A stretch of 64,000 bases of DNA from Hypholoma sublateritium FD-334 SS-4 (Eukaryota; Basidiomycota; Agaricomycetes; Agaricales; Strophariaceae). A program made the position numbers and the translations under genes. Shown in pieces: positions 1-12,313 of this stretch. Under the pieces are notes generated by a model. The model searched no databases, was not told where the DNA came from, and worked only from the letters and a program-made list of their open reading frames with translations. Location of the stretch: positions 176,209 through 240,208 of the forward strand of contig KN817580.1 of the NCBI GenBank assembly GCA_000827495.1. The letters are read 5' to 3'. Numbering within the stretch: the first letter of the stretch is position 1; each line of letters opens with the position of its first letter.

Positions 1-2168
1 ACAACGATTATAAGGGCAAGATAGACTCTTGGTGGCTACACATGGCTATGATACGTCATGATCGTCAAAGGAAGGGTGTGTTGCGCGCGCTGGTTGATAT
101 CGTTCGGGCGAAAGTAGGTCTACAAATGAATATCACTGACGCAAGGTCTCATCAAATGCAACACCACTCTTCACAGGCTGAAGACGCTGGCGAATATCTT
201 GCAACATGTACCACGAATGATGATAATGTAATATTTCATAAACCGAATCCGCGACTGACACTCATTGATCGACTCTCTAGATTCGTGTCTACACGGGTCT
301 AGGTTTTGCTTACAAGGGATCTACCGAGATGGAATCACCTTGGGGTAAATGGCCGATCCATGTCTTCAAAATGGATTTTGCAGATAAAAAAGCCCCCAGC
401 AACCATTTGGAGTAGGATTTTATGCACACTATCGCACACAGGGCGGTAAAAAGACGTCCTACCTAGCCTGGGCTCTCCAGTCTGATTCTGGTATGATCGC
501 GACCCATGTAGATTTATTAGAGGTCATATCGAGGTCATATTCAAAATTAGATTGTGAAATGTGGTTACCAATATTAATAGAAAGAATTACCAAGTTTGTC
601 GCCTGTTTTCACCTGTTTCGCCCTCACCTTCATGGAAAGAACATCTCACGAGCGCGTTGTCCAAACTGAAGATAAATGCGCTGTAAGTCGTCAAATGTCT
701 TAAAACAATCTTAAACGTCCAAAGTGTCTGCCATTGTGGGAAAGGACACCGGCTCTCTGCCAGGTCGCAGACGGTGGTCTACCGCTTCCTGCAATTCCTT
801 GTACTTACTCATGTCCGCCAAGCAAAACTTTTGATCCGCGAAGTCTATGGTTGCTGATTATAATTGTTTCCTGATAATTTATCTTTACAGAGTCTAATTC
901 ATGACAGGCCCCCTTTTCGTCTCATTCAGTAGACCTATATGTCGGAAATTATTAATTGCAACTTTAAATTCAACGCCTACAGCTTACTTGATATCCACTT
1001 TTTTGCTTCTCACAGAATTTCACTGTAATGCAGGGCCTCGTAACATAAATAGGAGTTGTAAATTGCTACTTACCAACCTTTGTGATGACTTCTCCCCTAC
1101 TGTCTACATATTCAATGTATCTAATTCTTATTCTATCGAACTAAAAACTAGAGGTGACCGTGCCGTGCCCGCGTGGCCACATCCGATATGCTTGTCTATG
1201 CCATAATATAGACTTATAGTCGCAAATCACATAAAAATGCTGTCAATCCGACATGTAAATGCACGATCATATTGCTCCCAAATTTAGTGAACACGGCTGG
1301 GGACATCGTGAAGCGGCGGTATCGTACCGGATCCCGCAAGACTGGCATCGTGATTAACCAGAGGCTGAGAGCTCAAGACATGGGGAAAAGGAATGCTTGG
1401 AAATGGAGACACTACTTACTTTAGATTGGTGACTATATATATCAGATCAGATGAAGAGCTCGTTGAGTTAGATTGAACACAGCCTGTTTGAATCAAGTAG
1501 ATAATTTGTGGGACTGTAAAGTTGCCGGGAAGGGCAAGGGAAGGGCGCATTTCTAGAATTTGAAGGACCCCTGAGTCGTCAACAATATAGTTCGGTTCAA
1601 AAGGCTGTAAACACTGGCAAGTGGGTTGGATGATAGAAGGTAATGCAAAGCCGTAAGAGGTTGTACATAAAGTGGAGGGTAGGAGAGAGAATCGTAATAG
1701 GACATGCATGAAAGATTATTCCATGAATATTTCCACCTTTAGAGACGTTCAAGATATGTTCAAGATAAGTAGTAGCAAGTACGACCAACAATTTGACAAC
1801 GATTGTTAATATGTATCGGGCCTCCCGTTCTTTCTTTGGACTTGAATAATGATCGGATGACGATAGCGCTGTTTCCCTTTCCTCATATCGTAAGGTGATG
1901 AACCGCAGAGCCAAAGTTTCCGCATTTTCTCGAATAAGAGTGCGGAAGACACACTGGTTACGGCGAGCGGCCCTGGACCCCGCAAATCTCCGACGGACTA
2001 CAGCATAATCCCACGTGTTAGACCCCGTCTTGTATTCTCCTTCGGGAATTTATCCCTTACGGCCATAATGAGGACGGATATTCAAACTAAATGCTGGTTA
2101 CTTCAATGCTCCTTCGTTAACTCACCCCTGGTCCCACCGAACACTAATACCCTTCCTCGCCTCACCCA
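1..2168. other. Left-end stretch without a recognisable gene
   Basis: Only short open frames (at most about 105 codons) occur here, on both strands. None shows a recognisable motif, signal peptide or splice-linked continuation. The composition is AT-leaning. The last few hundred bases presumably include the promoter of the gene starting at 2169. A gene cut by the left window edge cannot be excluded. Confidence 0.5.
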
Positions 2169-3199
2169 ATGACACGGCAGAGTGACGAGCTTGAGTCGTT
2201 GGAGTTGCTATCTAGGGATCGTGAATACGGCGAAGTACAAGGTCAGAGCTCTCGGTTACAGACCTCTTCTATAGCACTGTTTGATGGTCCTTTAGAGAGA
2301 TTGCACTCGCTTCGCAAGCTGAGGGGATCTATCAACTCATGGCCTTATATGCTCACCGGTGTATTCTTGTTTTTCATCCTGGACATTGTTGCGTTCATCT
2401 GCATTGGGAAATTGCTTCTGGATGCGAAACGCTCGATTTCCGACCTCGATAACTTGGATTTTAAAGACCCATACGTTGGCCTAGATAAGCTTTATGGAAG
2501 CCGCAGAGTCAACAGCTCACGCTACAATTCAGTTATCAACGAGCCGCGACTCTCAGCACAGATCAGCCCGGAACAGGCGAACGAGGTGTTTCCCATTGAT
2601 TCCCATCGTTGGTTAAGCGACTTTGGCCTACTGTCCCCTCCAGACCGTCGTTTCCAAGTCTCGAGCAAAAAAAAAGTATGTCAACCCACTACACAATCGT
2701 TTCAATGAAAATCTTACAGCTATCTATCTATATTTTTAGATCGTCACTGTCGTCCAATTCAATATCTTAGATTATGGAATGGAGAATTGCAGTCTGAAGA
2801 TTCGCCTTCCTCGCCGCGGAGATAAACTACCCCATCCATATACACTTCCCTCTATGTGGGATACAGTTCCCCTTGATGTTTGCGAACTCGACGTCAAGCG
2901 TCCACTTAAAGAGTGGTCTATTTCGTGGGCAACGCGTCCGGATTGCATTCGATCCCTGGGTACAGCAAGTGCTAAGGTTGGAGGGGAATTCGAAATTCGA
3001 AATTTTTCCTGCAAATCTGGTTCTTTCGTCGGATATCAAATTTCCTGCTCTCAACCCTCCCCACAATGTGACCTTGATGTGTGGACAAATCAAAATGCGA
3101 CATGGGGTGAGTTTGTTCTATTTTCTCCATCTGTGCAGGAGAATACTGAAACGCGATTTCTTAGGCATTTTCATAGAGCAGCATCAGACCTTACTGTAG
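2169..3199 (+). CDS. Type II membrane protein of an agaricomycete But2-like family
   Basis: Three exons fit: 2169-2675, 2740-3106 and 3165-3199. The protein has a charged N-terminal cytosolic stretch, one transmembrane helix at about residues 63-83 (TGVFLFFILDIVAFICIGKL) and a long extracytosolic part. After the first intron comes IVTVVQFNILDYGMENC, a phrase I associate with a large mushroom-specific family. The last intron was placed by the family's terminal motif: joining 3106 to 3165 gives WGIFIEQHQTLL and a TAG stop, while the earlier acceptor near 3138 would stop after two residues. The first intron begins directly after a run of nine A, a site prone to sequencing or splicing slippage. 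Function is unknown. Relatives are often found near UstYa-type genes, and one lies 5.5 kb away, but that link is inference. Confidence 0.75.
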
Positions 3200-6100
3200 C
3201 TTGCTTTTGTCTTTATTTATATTCCAGAATATAATGCTATCCGAATGCCGTCTTCGCCGTCACTTGAAAGCCATATGTAGACTCCGACATTGTTGAGCAC
3301 TCTCACGCTGCGTGTCGTTTGTGGCACGATCAGAACGCTGCTAACACCTTCCGAACAAAATGCTGGCTTCATCTGCCTTATACATGCCGCACCTTGGTTA
3401 AAATAATTATCCGCGTTTGCACGACTTAACCCTCTATGCGTAGAACGAGGTTCACTTCTACAGTTCGAGTAATACTGGAATTAACCATTTAACATACTTA
3501 CATCTCCATTGCCGCCATGAATCCCGATCTACCGCATATTGCGTATGAGTAATCATCACCGACATCGGCAGAAGTGTAACAGACAGCCGGTTAATGGGCG
3601 CTTGCCTATATATCCCATGAATGAATAAACAATGCAGTGTTCCTGCGCTCTCCTATTGCCATTTGACATTTTCGTGATCCTTATGCGTCTTCTTCCAGCC
3701 CTAGATTATTATGATTGCCCACGTGGCCTCAACTGGCACTTGGATTTGACGATGGCCTGCCCGCATCATTGAGGCCTGAGGCCTGAGGGCTTGGGGTCTG
3801 AACCTTCGGGTCTTCCCACCATCATTTGAAGTTTCGAACTACAAATACCCCAATTGAAGCGTCTGAGCTGCCTTGATTTGTCTCGGGCATGCTATCCGTC
3901 AGCTCTTGGCTCTAGCTACATGATTACCCCGTGGACCAAGGCTAAGCATTCAGACGGGGGGTGCAGATGACCATTACCAACCTGCCCAGGGCGTCCGAAG
4001 CCGACAGCACTCGAGGCTGGCAGGAAGCCTGTATGTGACAAAAGTGAATAATTGGGACACTCGGTCTTTGAAAACACGGACGTATGTTATACATTTATTC
4101 GCGATATCTGAGAGCAACGGATTTTTCCTTTATACTACAAAATAAAGATGTTCAGAGTGGATTCACGGCAAAATCTATTTTTGTAACAAAGTGGTAGCCG
4201 ATATCAAGGCTATACAATGCGTAAGTATATCTAGTCCGTTGTTTGAAATTCCAATGCCCTGGGTCTCTCTGGAGCAGCTGACGTTGCTATTTATTCGGTG
4301 GCATTGGATCCTCAACTTTGGTCCCTCCAATATGTTATCCACATTTAAATATTGCTAACGTCAAGGTCACTATCAATAATATGGTTTGCCTGCATCTACT
4401 ACCGACTCAGAGTAACAAATGGGCGTGCAATAAATAACACAACAGTTCTTGATTTGACTAAGTAAGTTCCTGCCGTCTCGGACTCTACAGGAATTGTGAC
4501 CGCGACCACGCCAGCTTGACCCAAAAGTCAGATTTGTGATCCAAGACATTAGGTGCCATGCTTACTCTGTTTACGAATCTTCCGCCGCTGATCGCAGCCA
4601 AGCGGTGTCAACTAGTTCGCCCTCAGGCAGAGTCCGCAGGAATATAGTATCGACCGGACCACCATTTGGAAGGTCACGAAGCCAAACAGTATCGATCGGC
4701 CCTCCTTCAGGAAGAGAGCGTAGCCAAGCAGTATCGACTGGGGCACTCTCTGGGAGAGCACGCAGGAATGTATTGTCGACTGGAATGTCTAAACCTTTTG
4801 TCAGATCGAGTGCATGCAGCTCAGAAATATGCTCGCTTTACCTGCAGTGTCCACAGAGATTGGTCTTGCAGTCACCGAGAGAAAAGACATGCTGATGATG
4901 AGGGTGAAGATTTTGCTGAACATGTTCTTGGTAGGTCGTCTGACATGAATTCTGGTTACAAGACCCTTTTATACTTCACTTGAAAGCAGAATTTGAATCT
5001 AATCGACTGCACAATATCTACTTTGAGCCTTCCCTGAATGGATCAGAGCTGTTTGAGATTAATTACCTTATCAAATAATACTGGTGAGCATCGGAATCTC
5101 CGAGCCTAATTTAGAACAGAATCACCGTGATGCTATCCTTGTGCCTCTTTCCAGATGCCGTACGAATTATGATATATACTGTTGAAGACAGCACAGAGCG
5201 TCGATTGCTCGGACGAGTCTTGTGTATTTCACATTGAAACATGTAGCGTCGAGCTATGGTGTTGCGGTCAAGATTCTAGGGAGCGTGGCATCGGAAAGGG
5301 TAAGGGGAGCGAAGGCAAAGCGCAACATATGCTAACCGTTGCGAAGCTTCTTTTGACAAATGATGCGCTATTACTACTAAAGTCACCCTAAAGTCACCCA
5401 TTAATCAGTAAATAAACTAATTGCACTCTCGAGTGTCAGTTCATTGCTCCGGATTTACTCACAGTTCAAAGATTTTCTAAAATGTTATAATTCTTAGAAA
5501 CAAATTTCTATTAGTTAGTATCAGTATTCAAACTTGTCCAATTTTGTGGCTTATAAGAAGCAATAGTCAGTTATGTGATGCCATAGACGACTTGCTTTCT
5601 TAGAGTCTGAAGGACAACGTTACTTCTTTGTAATCCTGAGAGACCGTTTCCAGTGGCACTTCCGCACAGACGTGTGCTAAATTTAGATATAGATATACAT
5701 TCTATTTATAGCTAAACGAAGGCTTGGCGGCGTTGATGCGTTGATGCGCTTGTCGCCATTTTGTTGAGAGATAATACGCATCTGCATTAAGATGCGCCTG
5801 CTACGTGAGACTTAGTTCGTATGTTGGTAGTACATAGTAGTCCCAATACCATACTGTATTACAGATATTTATAACGACCATCACCATGGCCTCAGTCGTT
5901 TAATATCGGCCGTCATATTGACGGAGTGGATCAGTGGCAATTTTGGTTACCTCTGCATGCCGTATGCCAAGATCTTGGAAAAAGCTTTCAACAAAAAGAA
6001 ATAAGGAGTTACCTCTGCGATATCTACCACAAGTAGGATCTGATTCATAGCCATGGTAAGTCTATTAGTACATAATCCTAGAAATCGCCAACGAAGTAGA

Positions 6101-6953
6101 TCCGAAGGTTCGTGTGTCTCCCATAAGTTGAAGTACTAGGAGTCCAAGTGCTCAGACTACTAGTTCTTCTCAACGCGTTGGTCTACGCATTTTGGTTAAT
6201 GATAAAATTATCGCAAAAACCCTTTGTTCCACGTATTATGTCCGCACCCAAGGCCCTGGCGGAACATCAGATATTTTAATTATGATATTTATGGTTCGGA
6301 AGGTCTTAGAGTTGAAACTATTAATGTCGATTGTATTCACTCGCCATACATTGCAATCGCACCTCTTTTCAGTGTCGTCAAGCAAAGCGCTGCCGAAAAG
6401 GTATTGACGCATTCCTCATGCCCGTTTCCTAATTGACTATTCGTATATTTCGCTCAACTTGGGAACGGACTACAAATAGACTTACTGTTCAGATGCCAGT
6501 GATTCTTCGATAATTAGAGGACTGCTTTGTACTGGAATTTTGAATTTATTTTATTGCCGAGTAATTGTTAACACTCAAAAGCACGATACCGGCGCGGTAT
6601 AGTAGTATGTTAACTTATAAGCTCTTATAAATGGCACTGCACTGTACCCCGCGTCGTTCATAAATATGTTGTCTCGTGCAGACTCCTAGCTCAGCAATAT
6701 CAGTCTGCGAAGCAATCGGTGTGGGCATTCACCGACCGTACGCAGGCTTCTTATTGATTCCGTACTTGAAAATATCCATCCCAGGGCTTCCAAATTATCC
6801 AATCGTATTATTTCTATCGATCGTTCTTTAAATCAGAGAAAAACGAGGCATGCTTCCAGTACATAGCTACGAATGTATTAATTTTAAAAGGTTACTAAGC
6901 TGTCCACTGTCTTCTAGCATCAGGATTCAGGAATACCTCAATTTTAAGCAAGA
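3200..6953. other. 3.7-kb gene-poor stretch
   Basis: No gene is recognisable. Open frames are short, lack family motifs and several lack an ATG. The stretch is AT-rich with many short imperfect repeats. Its one clear structure is the 42-bp minisatellite at 4593-4790. It may be old mobile-element debris, but no terminal repeats or polymerase/transposase motifs were seen. Confidence 0.5.
4593..4790 (+). repeat. 42-bp minisatellite, about 4.6 units, with two alternating unit types
   Basis: Units start at 4593, 4635, 4677, 4719 and 4761. Each starts with CG followed by either an AGCCAA-like or an AGGAAT-like hexamer, and shares a core resembling GTATCGACTGG and a tail like TCAGGAAGAG. In one frame the units translate to a 14-residue repeat such as RSQTVSIGPPSGRE. 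That frame has no ATG before the array, so a free-standing gene is doubtful; an internal exon of an unseen gene remains possible. Because 42 is a multiple of three, unit number could change without breaking a frame. Confidence 0.8.
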
Positions 6954-8166
6954 TCACGAAGAGCCAAGGCTTTTAGTACTTCCGTTCCACTTCTCAGTAG
7001 CGGTTTCGCCTAATGTTGCAGTTCCGTGACTGTATCCACCATGACTTTGAAGCTCGATACCCGACGCGTGTGCAACTGGCCTGCCATTGACAAGAAATTC
7101 CACGTTGCTTTGAGCTTGTGTGATGACTTCTCTTCCCCAAGCGCGGCCGGTGACGACACGAAGAACAATCAATTGAGGAGCGATGCACTGCATAAACACC
7201 ATTAGTATGACATTGAATTGAAGTTGAGAAGACACACGGTAAGTTTTGCCCAGACTTGACCAAATGATATAGCAATCGGATTGCCCAAAGCGTAGGGAAT
7301 CAAAAACATTATGCCAACGAAGCTGTATGGAGCGGCTGATTCGATCAACATTGAGGCAACACTGGTGTACATTCTGGCGCTGTCGCGACCGAGAGCCCTA
7401 GCCACCGCTTTCCCGAGTTTGAGAAGGCGGCTCACAATAAGCACAGTAATGATGATGTTGAGGGCAATCGTGATGGTGTAGTATGGGGTCCCGAAATTGA
7501 TTGTCTTTCCATGGAAGAAGTTTCCACCAGGTTTTCCTGCGAGAACGAGCTCAATAATAGCCAATGCTGTAAATCTAGGTCAATTGTTGTGTATATCCAG
7601 CAGAGACATGCTTACAGAAAGCGGCGAGATACGCAAGGACAGGGAACGTTATCACAATGTATCGTGAGCCGTAGATGATGTAAAGGCGGTAAAGCTATTG
7701 CATGGATAAGGATGCGTGTTCAATAAAACGAAATCTAATGTGCATACCAATAAAGCGTCGCCCATGAATATCATGCACACTACGGAGGTAGATCCCATTG
7801 TCTGATACCAAGCAGAAGTCTGGGTGGCTATGAAGCCTGGCACACCTCCTGGACCATTGCGGCCATTGATCCACATAAGCTCACCCCATACAGCATTGAC
7901 AGAGATGTCGACGGTGAGGAGGAGCAGAAGAATGGTGCTATAAATGGCAAAGAACTTGCGACTTCTGGCCGAGTTATGATTGTTCTTCCGTAACAGTCCC
8001 TGCAGGGTCAAAAAATACATGACGAGGTTAACCCCTACAGAGCCGTTCATATCAGCTGGGTGATTCTCGTCATACTGTATCAAACAGCACACATACCATA
8101 CAGGATACCGCTCATGTAGCTGCCGATGTAGAACGAGTGCTCAAATTGTGAGAGAGCCGATGCCAT
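6954..8166 (-). CDS. Seven-helix integral membrane protein, agaricomycete family
   Basis: Five exons run from ATG at 8166 to TGA at 6954. Joining exons 1 and 2 (8097 to 8055) gives YGADMNG, and later joins give DALLLYRLYIIYGSRY, AAFSLAIIELVLAG and AKLTCIAPQLIV. The product is about 325 residues with roughly seven hydrophobic helices, conserved WYQTMGS and GTPYYTITIALNII segments, and a hydrophilic cytosolic tail rich in Ser, Thr and Gly. This layout matches a widespread heptahelical family of mushrooms with no assigned function. It resembles a receptor topology, but no ligand or G-protein motif can be claimed. It is divergent from the UstYa-family gene at 8738, with about 570 bases between them. 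Confidence 0.8.
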
Positions 8167-8737
8167 GATGATGATGCTTGTATGTTTTGAAAGCAGGAAA
8201 GGGGAAAGGTTTCTCTGGTTCTCACTTATCTTGACGGTGCGGTTTTATGTATCCTCTACAGCCACGCCAAAATTGTCTCGATTGTACAAACTAAACAGGG
8301 TAACCAAGCGTCCAGGGCAAAAATGTCCGTTCGTTTGGCAACTTTGATCGATATGAGAATCATCGGTGTAGTATCTTCGCTGGTGTGGGGAATACGTAGA
8401 TGTTTGGGTGGAGATCAGATACAAGAATAAGAGAGATACTCAGCTACAGAGACACAGGACCATGCGAGCGACGCTAGGATGGCGACAAAATGGCCCAAAA
8501 TGGCCTCGAGGTCAGTATATCCGAGCATTGATAGGAACCAAAAGTAGCGATTTCGCATATCCCCTTATTGCCAGAACCTCCGGGACAACTGTCAAGTATC
8601 GTGATCGCAAGAAAGGCGTATAAACTTTATGACCACATAATAACCGACTGGCAATATTGCCGTGCGGTTACCACTTAAACAGAAGCATTCGACTCGCACA
8701 AGTAAATACACACACCCGGTATTGACCTTCCTTTCTC

Positions 8738-9406
8738 ATGCATTCCCATTCCAAGCTCCACGCCCTACCGCTCACAGGAATAAGCTTGGTATTGTTTGGA
8801 CTGAGTGTGTTAATCAAGTTCGCGGGGACGATATGGATCCACAATGAGATCGCCCAGCTAATAAGAGAGTACAGTGAGCATATCGACCAGTGGTTGAGAT
8901 ATCCACTTACTGTCTGCGGGATTTCCTTCTCTTCAGCTTATGTGGGCGAGGATTATCCTGAACTCTGGCCCATAGAGAGGAAGAGCGTCTTGATGACCTT
9001 CGATAATCCCAAGCACTTCCGATTGGATACAGAGGACGGCGCGGCTGAATGGTCTACTATCGCACCTGGAAATGGAGTCGTATACCTAGGGCCCCATCAT
9101 CAGCCTTATACAGTTTCGATGATGCACCAACTCAAGTGCCTTGACATTATACGCCAGGAGATGGTCCGCGAGGACAGTCTATTCGATGATGGGCAATCGG
9201 CCCTTGCACGACACTGCCTCAACTATGTACGGCAAATGGTCATGTGCCATGGGGACATAGAGCTCGAATCATTTCAATTTGCGTCCCACAAGAACCCAAT
9301 CGATTGGCATGGGGTGTATGAATGTAAGGATTGGGAAGCAGTGTACAGCGAGGTGGATAGGAATCAAGCACAGCATGTGGAGTGGTTAGAAAATCGCTTA
9401 ACGTAA
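8738..9406 (+). CDS. UstYa/DUF3328-family protein with altered HxxHC motifs
   Basis: A single 222-codon exon. A hydrophobic helix at about residues 11-28 (PLTGISLVLFGLSVLIKF) anchors the N terminus. The region ELWP...MTFDN precedes two family motifs. The first, at residues 130-134, reads HQLKC instead of HxxHC. The second, at about 156-170, reads LARHCLNYVRQ...C followed by HGD. In characterised members (UstYa/UstYb of ustiloxin synthesis and relatives) the HxxHC pairs are thought to bind metal for oxidative cyclisation, chlorination or related steps on natural products. Here each motif has lost one histidine, so activity is uncertain. No precursor peptide, prenyltransferase or other tailoring gene is evident next to it. 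Confidence 0.85.
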   Translation: MHSHSKLHALPLTGISLVLFGLSVLIKFAGTIWIHNEIAQLIREYSEHIDQWLRYPLTVCGISFSSAYVGEDYPELWPIERKSVLMTFDNPKHFRLDTEDGAAEWSTIAPGNGVVYLGPHHQPYTVSMMHQLKCLDIIRQEMVREDSLFDDGQSALARHCLNYVRQMVMCHGDIELESFQFASHKNPIDWHGVYECKDWEAVYSEVDRNQAQHVEWLENRLT

Positions 9407-9666
9407 TGGAGACCAGTAATTTGTGTTGCGTACTTCCAGATCTGTCGTAATGATGTCCGTTATGTTTGCATCGATTGCGAGGAGTGCAATGGGTCTTACG
9501 TGGTCAATTCCAGACGAGCTAAGACATGAAAGCCACAGGCCTGATCTATTTTCACGAATATTTCCAGTGGCGCAGAAACCTGCGGCGAAAAAATAAACGC
9601 AGAAACCACGAGTCTATTGTAAGGACGGGAGTGGTTTTGGTAGGTCTGTAGCCGGTGATGCCACTG

Positions 9667-11546
9667 TTAAAGGGTTTCCCACCCTGTGTCGAGGCCCTCG
9701 CGCATTTTCCAGCGGTGCCCACCTAGCCACCTCATGACACGAGCTTCGTCCTGACTTTCGCCACCTTCATCCAAAACTCCCATGTCGCCTTGTCCATGGA
9801 GAGCTAGAACGGCCCAACCGACGATCATCATTCCCGGGGGACGTTGTTCGCCATTGCTTTCCAGTGCTTTGACTATATCGCTCAAAGTGGAAGAGATGAC
9901 ACGTTGATCCGGCATAGATGCCCGTTCAATGATGGCAATAGGAGTATTAGGAGGGTAGGACTGTCCATCGCGACGATGGTTTTCGTCTGCGTCCTTCATA
10001 AGGCTGTCAATGACTTGTTGTATGCGCGCTACACCCATAAGAATGACGACAGTCTGCGAGCGCTTGTATCCAGGCAGCTGGACCTCTTTTCCTTTCCTGC
10101 CAACTCCAGTGCAAATGATAAGAGATTCGGCCACGCCACGTTGGGTGACGGGTATTCCAGCGAACGTCGGTGCAGCGAGAGCGGAACTGACACCAGGTAT
10201 CACCAGGGGCTCGAAGCCATGTGAGCGAAAGTATAGCACCTCTTCGCCCGCTCTGCCATATACTACCGGGTCTCCTTGCTTCAGCTGTGTAGAAACATGA
10301 GAGGAGATCGATAAAACAAGTTAAATAACGAAAGGAATATACGCACGCGTACCACCGTCATTCCTTGCTTCGCTGCCACGATAGCAGCTTCCATCATCTC
10401 AGTTTGTGCGCCTTCGGCATTTCCTGGAAATTTTCTCGCAATGCGAACCTCCACATGCTTCGGTATGAGTGATAACACCGCATCTGGTACAAGTTTATCG
10501 GAAAGAACGAGATCGGCGAGTTGAGTAAGCGCAGTATGCGTGGCAATAGTGAGCAAAGAAGGGTGCCCTGGGCCCGATCCGACTAATAGAATGCGGCCAA
10601 CTTTGTGAAAGGGCTGGTAATGCAATGACGTCAATTGGGATTGGGGGCGTTGGTTTATCGCGACATCGAGGGAATGTGGATTTGAATCCGCGAGAATGTT
10701 TTCTATATCGGCGTCTGTCATGGTCGAGAGTTTTGAGATAGGCCAATATTCGCTGACTTGCGCAACCCATTTTATGCGTCTACTTCTGGCCTCTGAGGCG
10801 CTTTCTGTATTGCTTCGAGACGGTACAGGTCGATTGGGCGTTAACACAGCACTTTCTTCGCAGATATCTTCGTCGTCCATCTGATATGCCATATAGTTCC
10901 CGTCATCCTCCTTCTTTGCCATGGCGCGCATGCGCCCGACTTTTTCCGCTGCAGCACCAACTTCTTTGGGTAGCTTTGATACAATTTCACGACGCAAACG
11001 TGCGGCCATTCGACAACCCTGGCCATTTGTTGTCACGCCAATTTGGAGTGAAGTCTTTTCGCCAGTTTCGTGATTTTCGAAGCGATGAGATGAGGTGAAG
11101 GAAAAGTCGCAGAAATCCACCATATCCGTCGTGTTGACGAGAATGTTTCTGGCTCTGAATATGCGATAGATCTCCTCGGCAGAGACACAGCTACGCTTTT
11201 GAAGGTTCGATAATGTGTCGGTTACAGAAGCAAGGACTATGTGTGGGTTCATCTGCAAAAATGCATCGAGTCGATCCGCTTCGTTGTTGGGCATTGAAGA
11301 GCACGGCAAGTCCTCCCAGTCAAAGAATTGGACCTGCTTCTGACTTATCCTCCATTTCAGCTCATCGCAAGCCGATTCGACTCCGCCAGTTGCCAACACA
11401 AAAACGGAAGAGTCCGCCTCTAGCGCCGCGAAAGCTCGAGATGCGGCAAGAGTGCCAGAACCAATGATCAAGACAGCCTTGTTCCGAAGTTTGAACGACA
11501 AGATGAGAGATGCACCACCCTTAGGTACGGCATATGGTCCTGACAT
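9667..11546 (-). CDS. MET1: Siroheme synthase: MET8-type dehydrogenase/ferrochelatase fused to MET1-type methyltransferase
   Basis: Two exons (11546-10347 and 10284-9667) encode 605 residues. The N-terminal half has a Rossmann segment (VLIIGSGTLAASRAFAAL) and Met8-like sequence (LVNTTDMVDFCDF...GVTTNGQGCRMAARLR), expected to oxidise precorrin-2 and insert iron. The C-terminal half is a uroporphyrinogen-III C-methyltransferase: ILLVGSGPGHPSLLT, then VVRLKQGDPVVYGRAGEE across the intron, VIPGVSSALAAPTFAGIPVTQRG and a final PPGMMIVGWAV. Together they convert uroporphyrinogen III to siroheme for sulfite and nitrite reductases. The start was put at the first in-frame ATG before MSGPYAVPKGG; the open frame extends upstream without another ATG. 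In budding yeast the two activities are separate genes, so this is a CysG-like fusion. Confidence 0.9.
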
Positions 11547-12313
11547 GGCTTGTGATGGTGTGAGGGAAAAACTGGGTGCTTCGAAGTCATACTGGTCATT
11601 GACGTCGCCGAAAACCGACAAAAAAAGGCAGGTGCTGTGTCGTGCTCATTTGGTGCTCATGAGCAACCGGGATCCCGGGCCGAATGTCCTAAATTCCGGG
11701 GACCAAGCAGGTTGCTTGGATTTGAGGAATGAAATTATGTAGCCTCCGAAACTTATTTGCAACCTGGTATTGACCTGATACTCAACTTCTAAGCGTACAA
11801 AAAGGGCTCCCTAGCACACGAAATTACCCCCCTATATCCTGAAGAATGGCGCCGACGTATGTCTTTACGGAGCTAATACGCACACCCAAATTCCCAATCG
11901 TCCACCTTGAGGCTTGTTGGGGTCTGCGATTCTTGCGGGCACGGTTGAGCTCCCCCTTACGCCTCGCCGCTCCCTTCGAGTCCCATAACTAAGATCGCAT
12001 ACTTCATCCGTAGGCCAGTCGGCTCAAACTGTCCTGTAATCGAAGCGGACAGGAATTGACCAATTTAACAACATCCAACCTTATAGCAAACGTTATAGCA
12101 TGAATTTCATTGGCGTATCCGGTCAAAGCATCGTAAGGATGGCAGTATGGTAATCTAGCAAAGGGAGGAAGAATAACCAAAAGGATAGAGATGTTAGATT
12201 GCGAGCACGAGAAATAATTCACGGGGACCCGCAAGGAGAACTGAGAAACACAGAATAGCCACAATGAAAAAAATAGGGTATGATAGCATCAGGCCGCCAC
12301 GAAAGGGTATCAA
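11547..12313. other. Intergenic stretch, promoter of the siroheme synthase gene
   Basis: No coding sequence is recognisable. It lies between the 5' end of the siroheme synthase gene and the 3' end of the sterol-transfer gene, both on the minus strand. It should contain the promoter of the former and the terminator of the latter. No clear TATA box or other site could be picked with confidence. Confidence 0.5.

Noticed and set aside
3107..3149. Shorter last intron in the type II membrane protein gene, ending at 3138
   Set aside because: It would end the protein after WGEY. The later acceptor at 3164 gives the family's conserved terminal motif.
4536..4895. Repeat-bearing frame as a RiPP precursor for the UstYa homologue
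   Set aside because: There is no ATG ahead of the array, no signal peptide, no Tyr-containing core as in known dikaritin precursors, and the UstYa homologue is 4 kb away with altered motifs.
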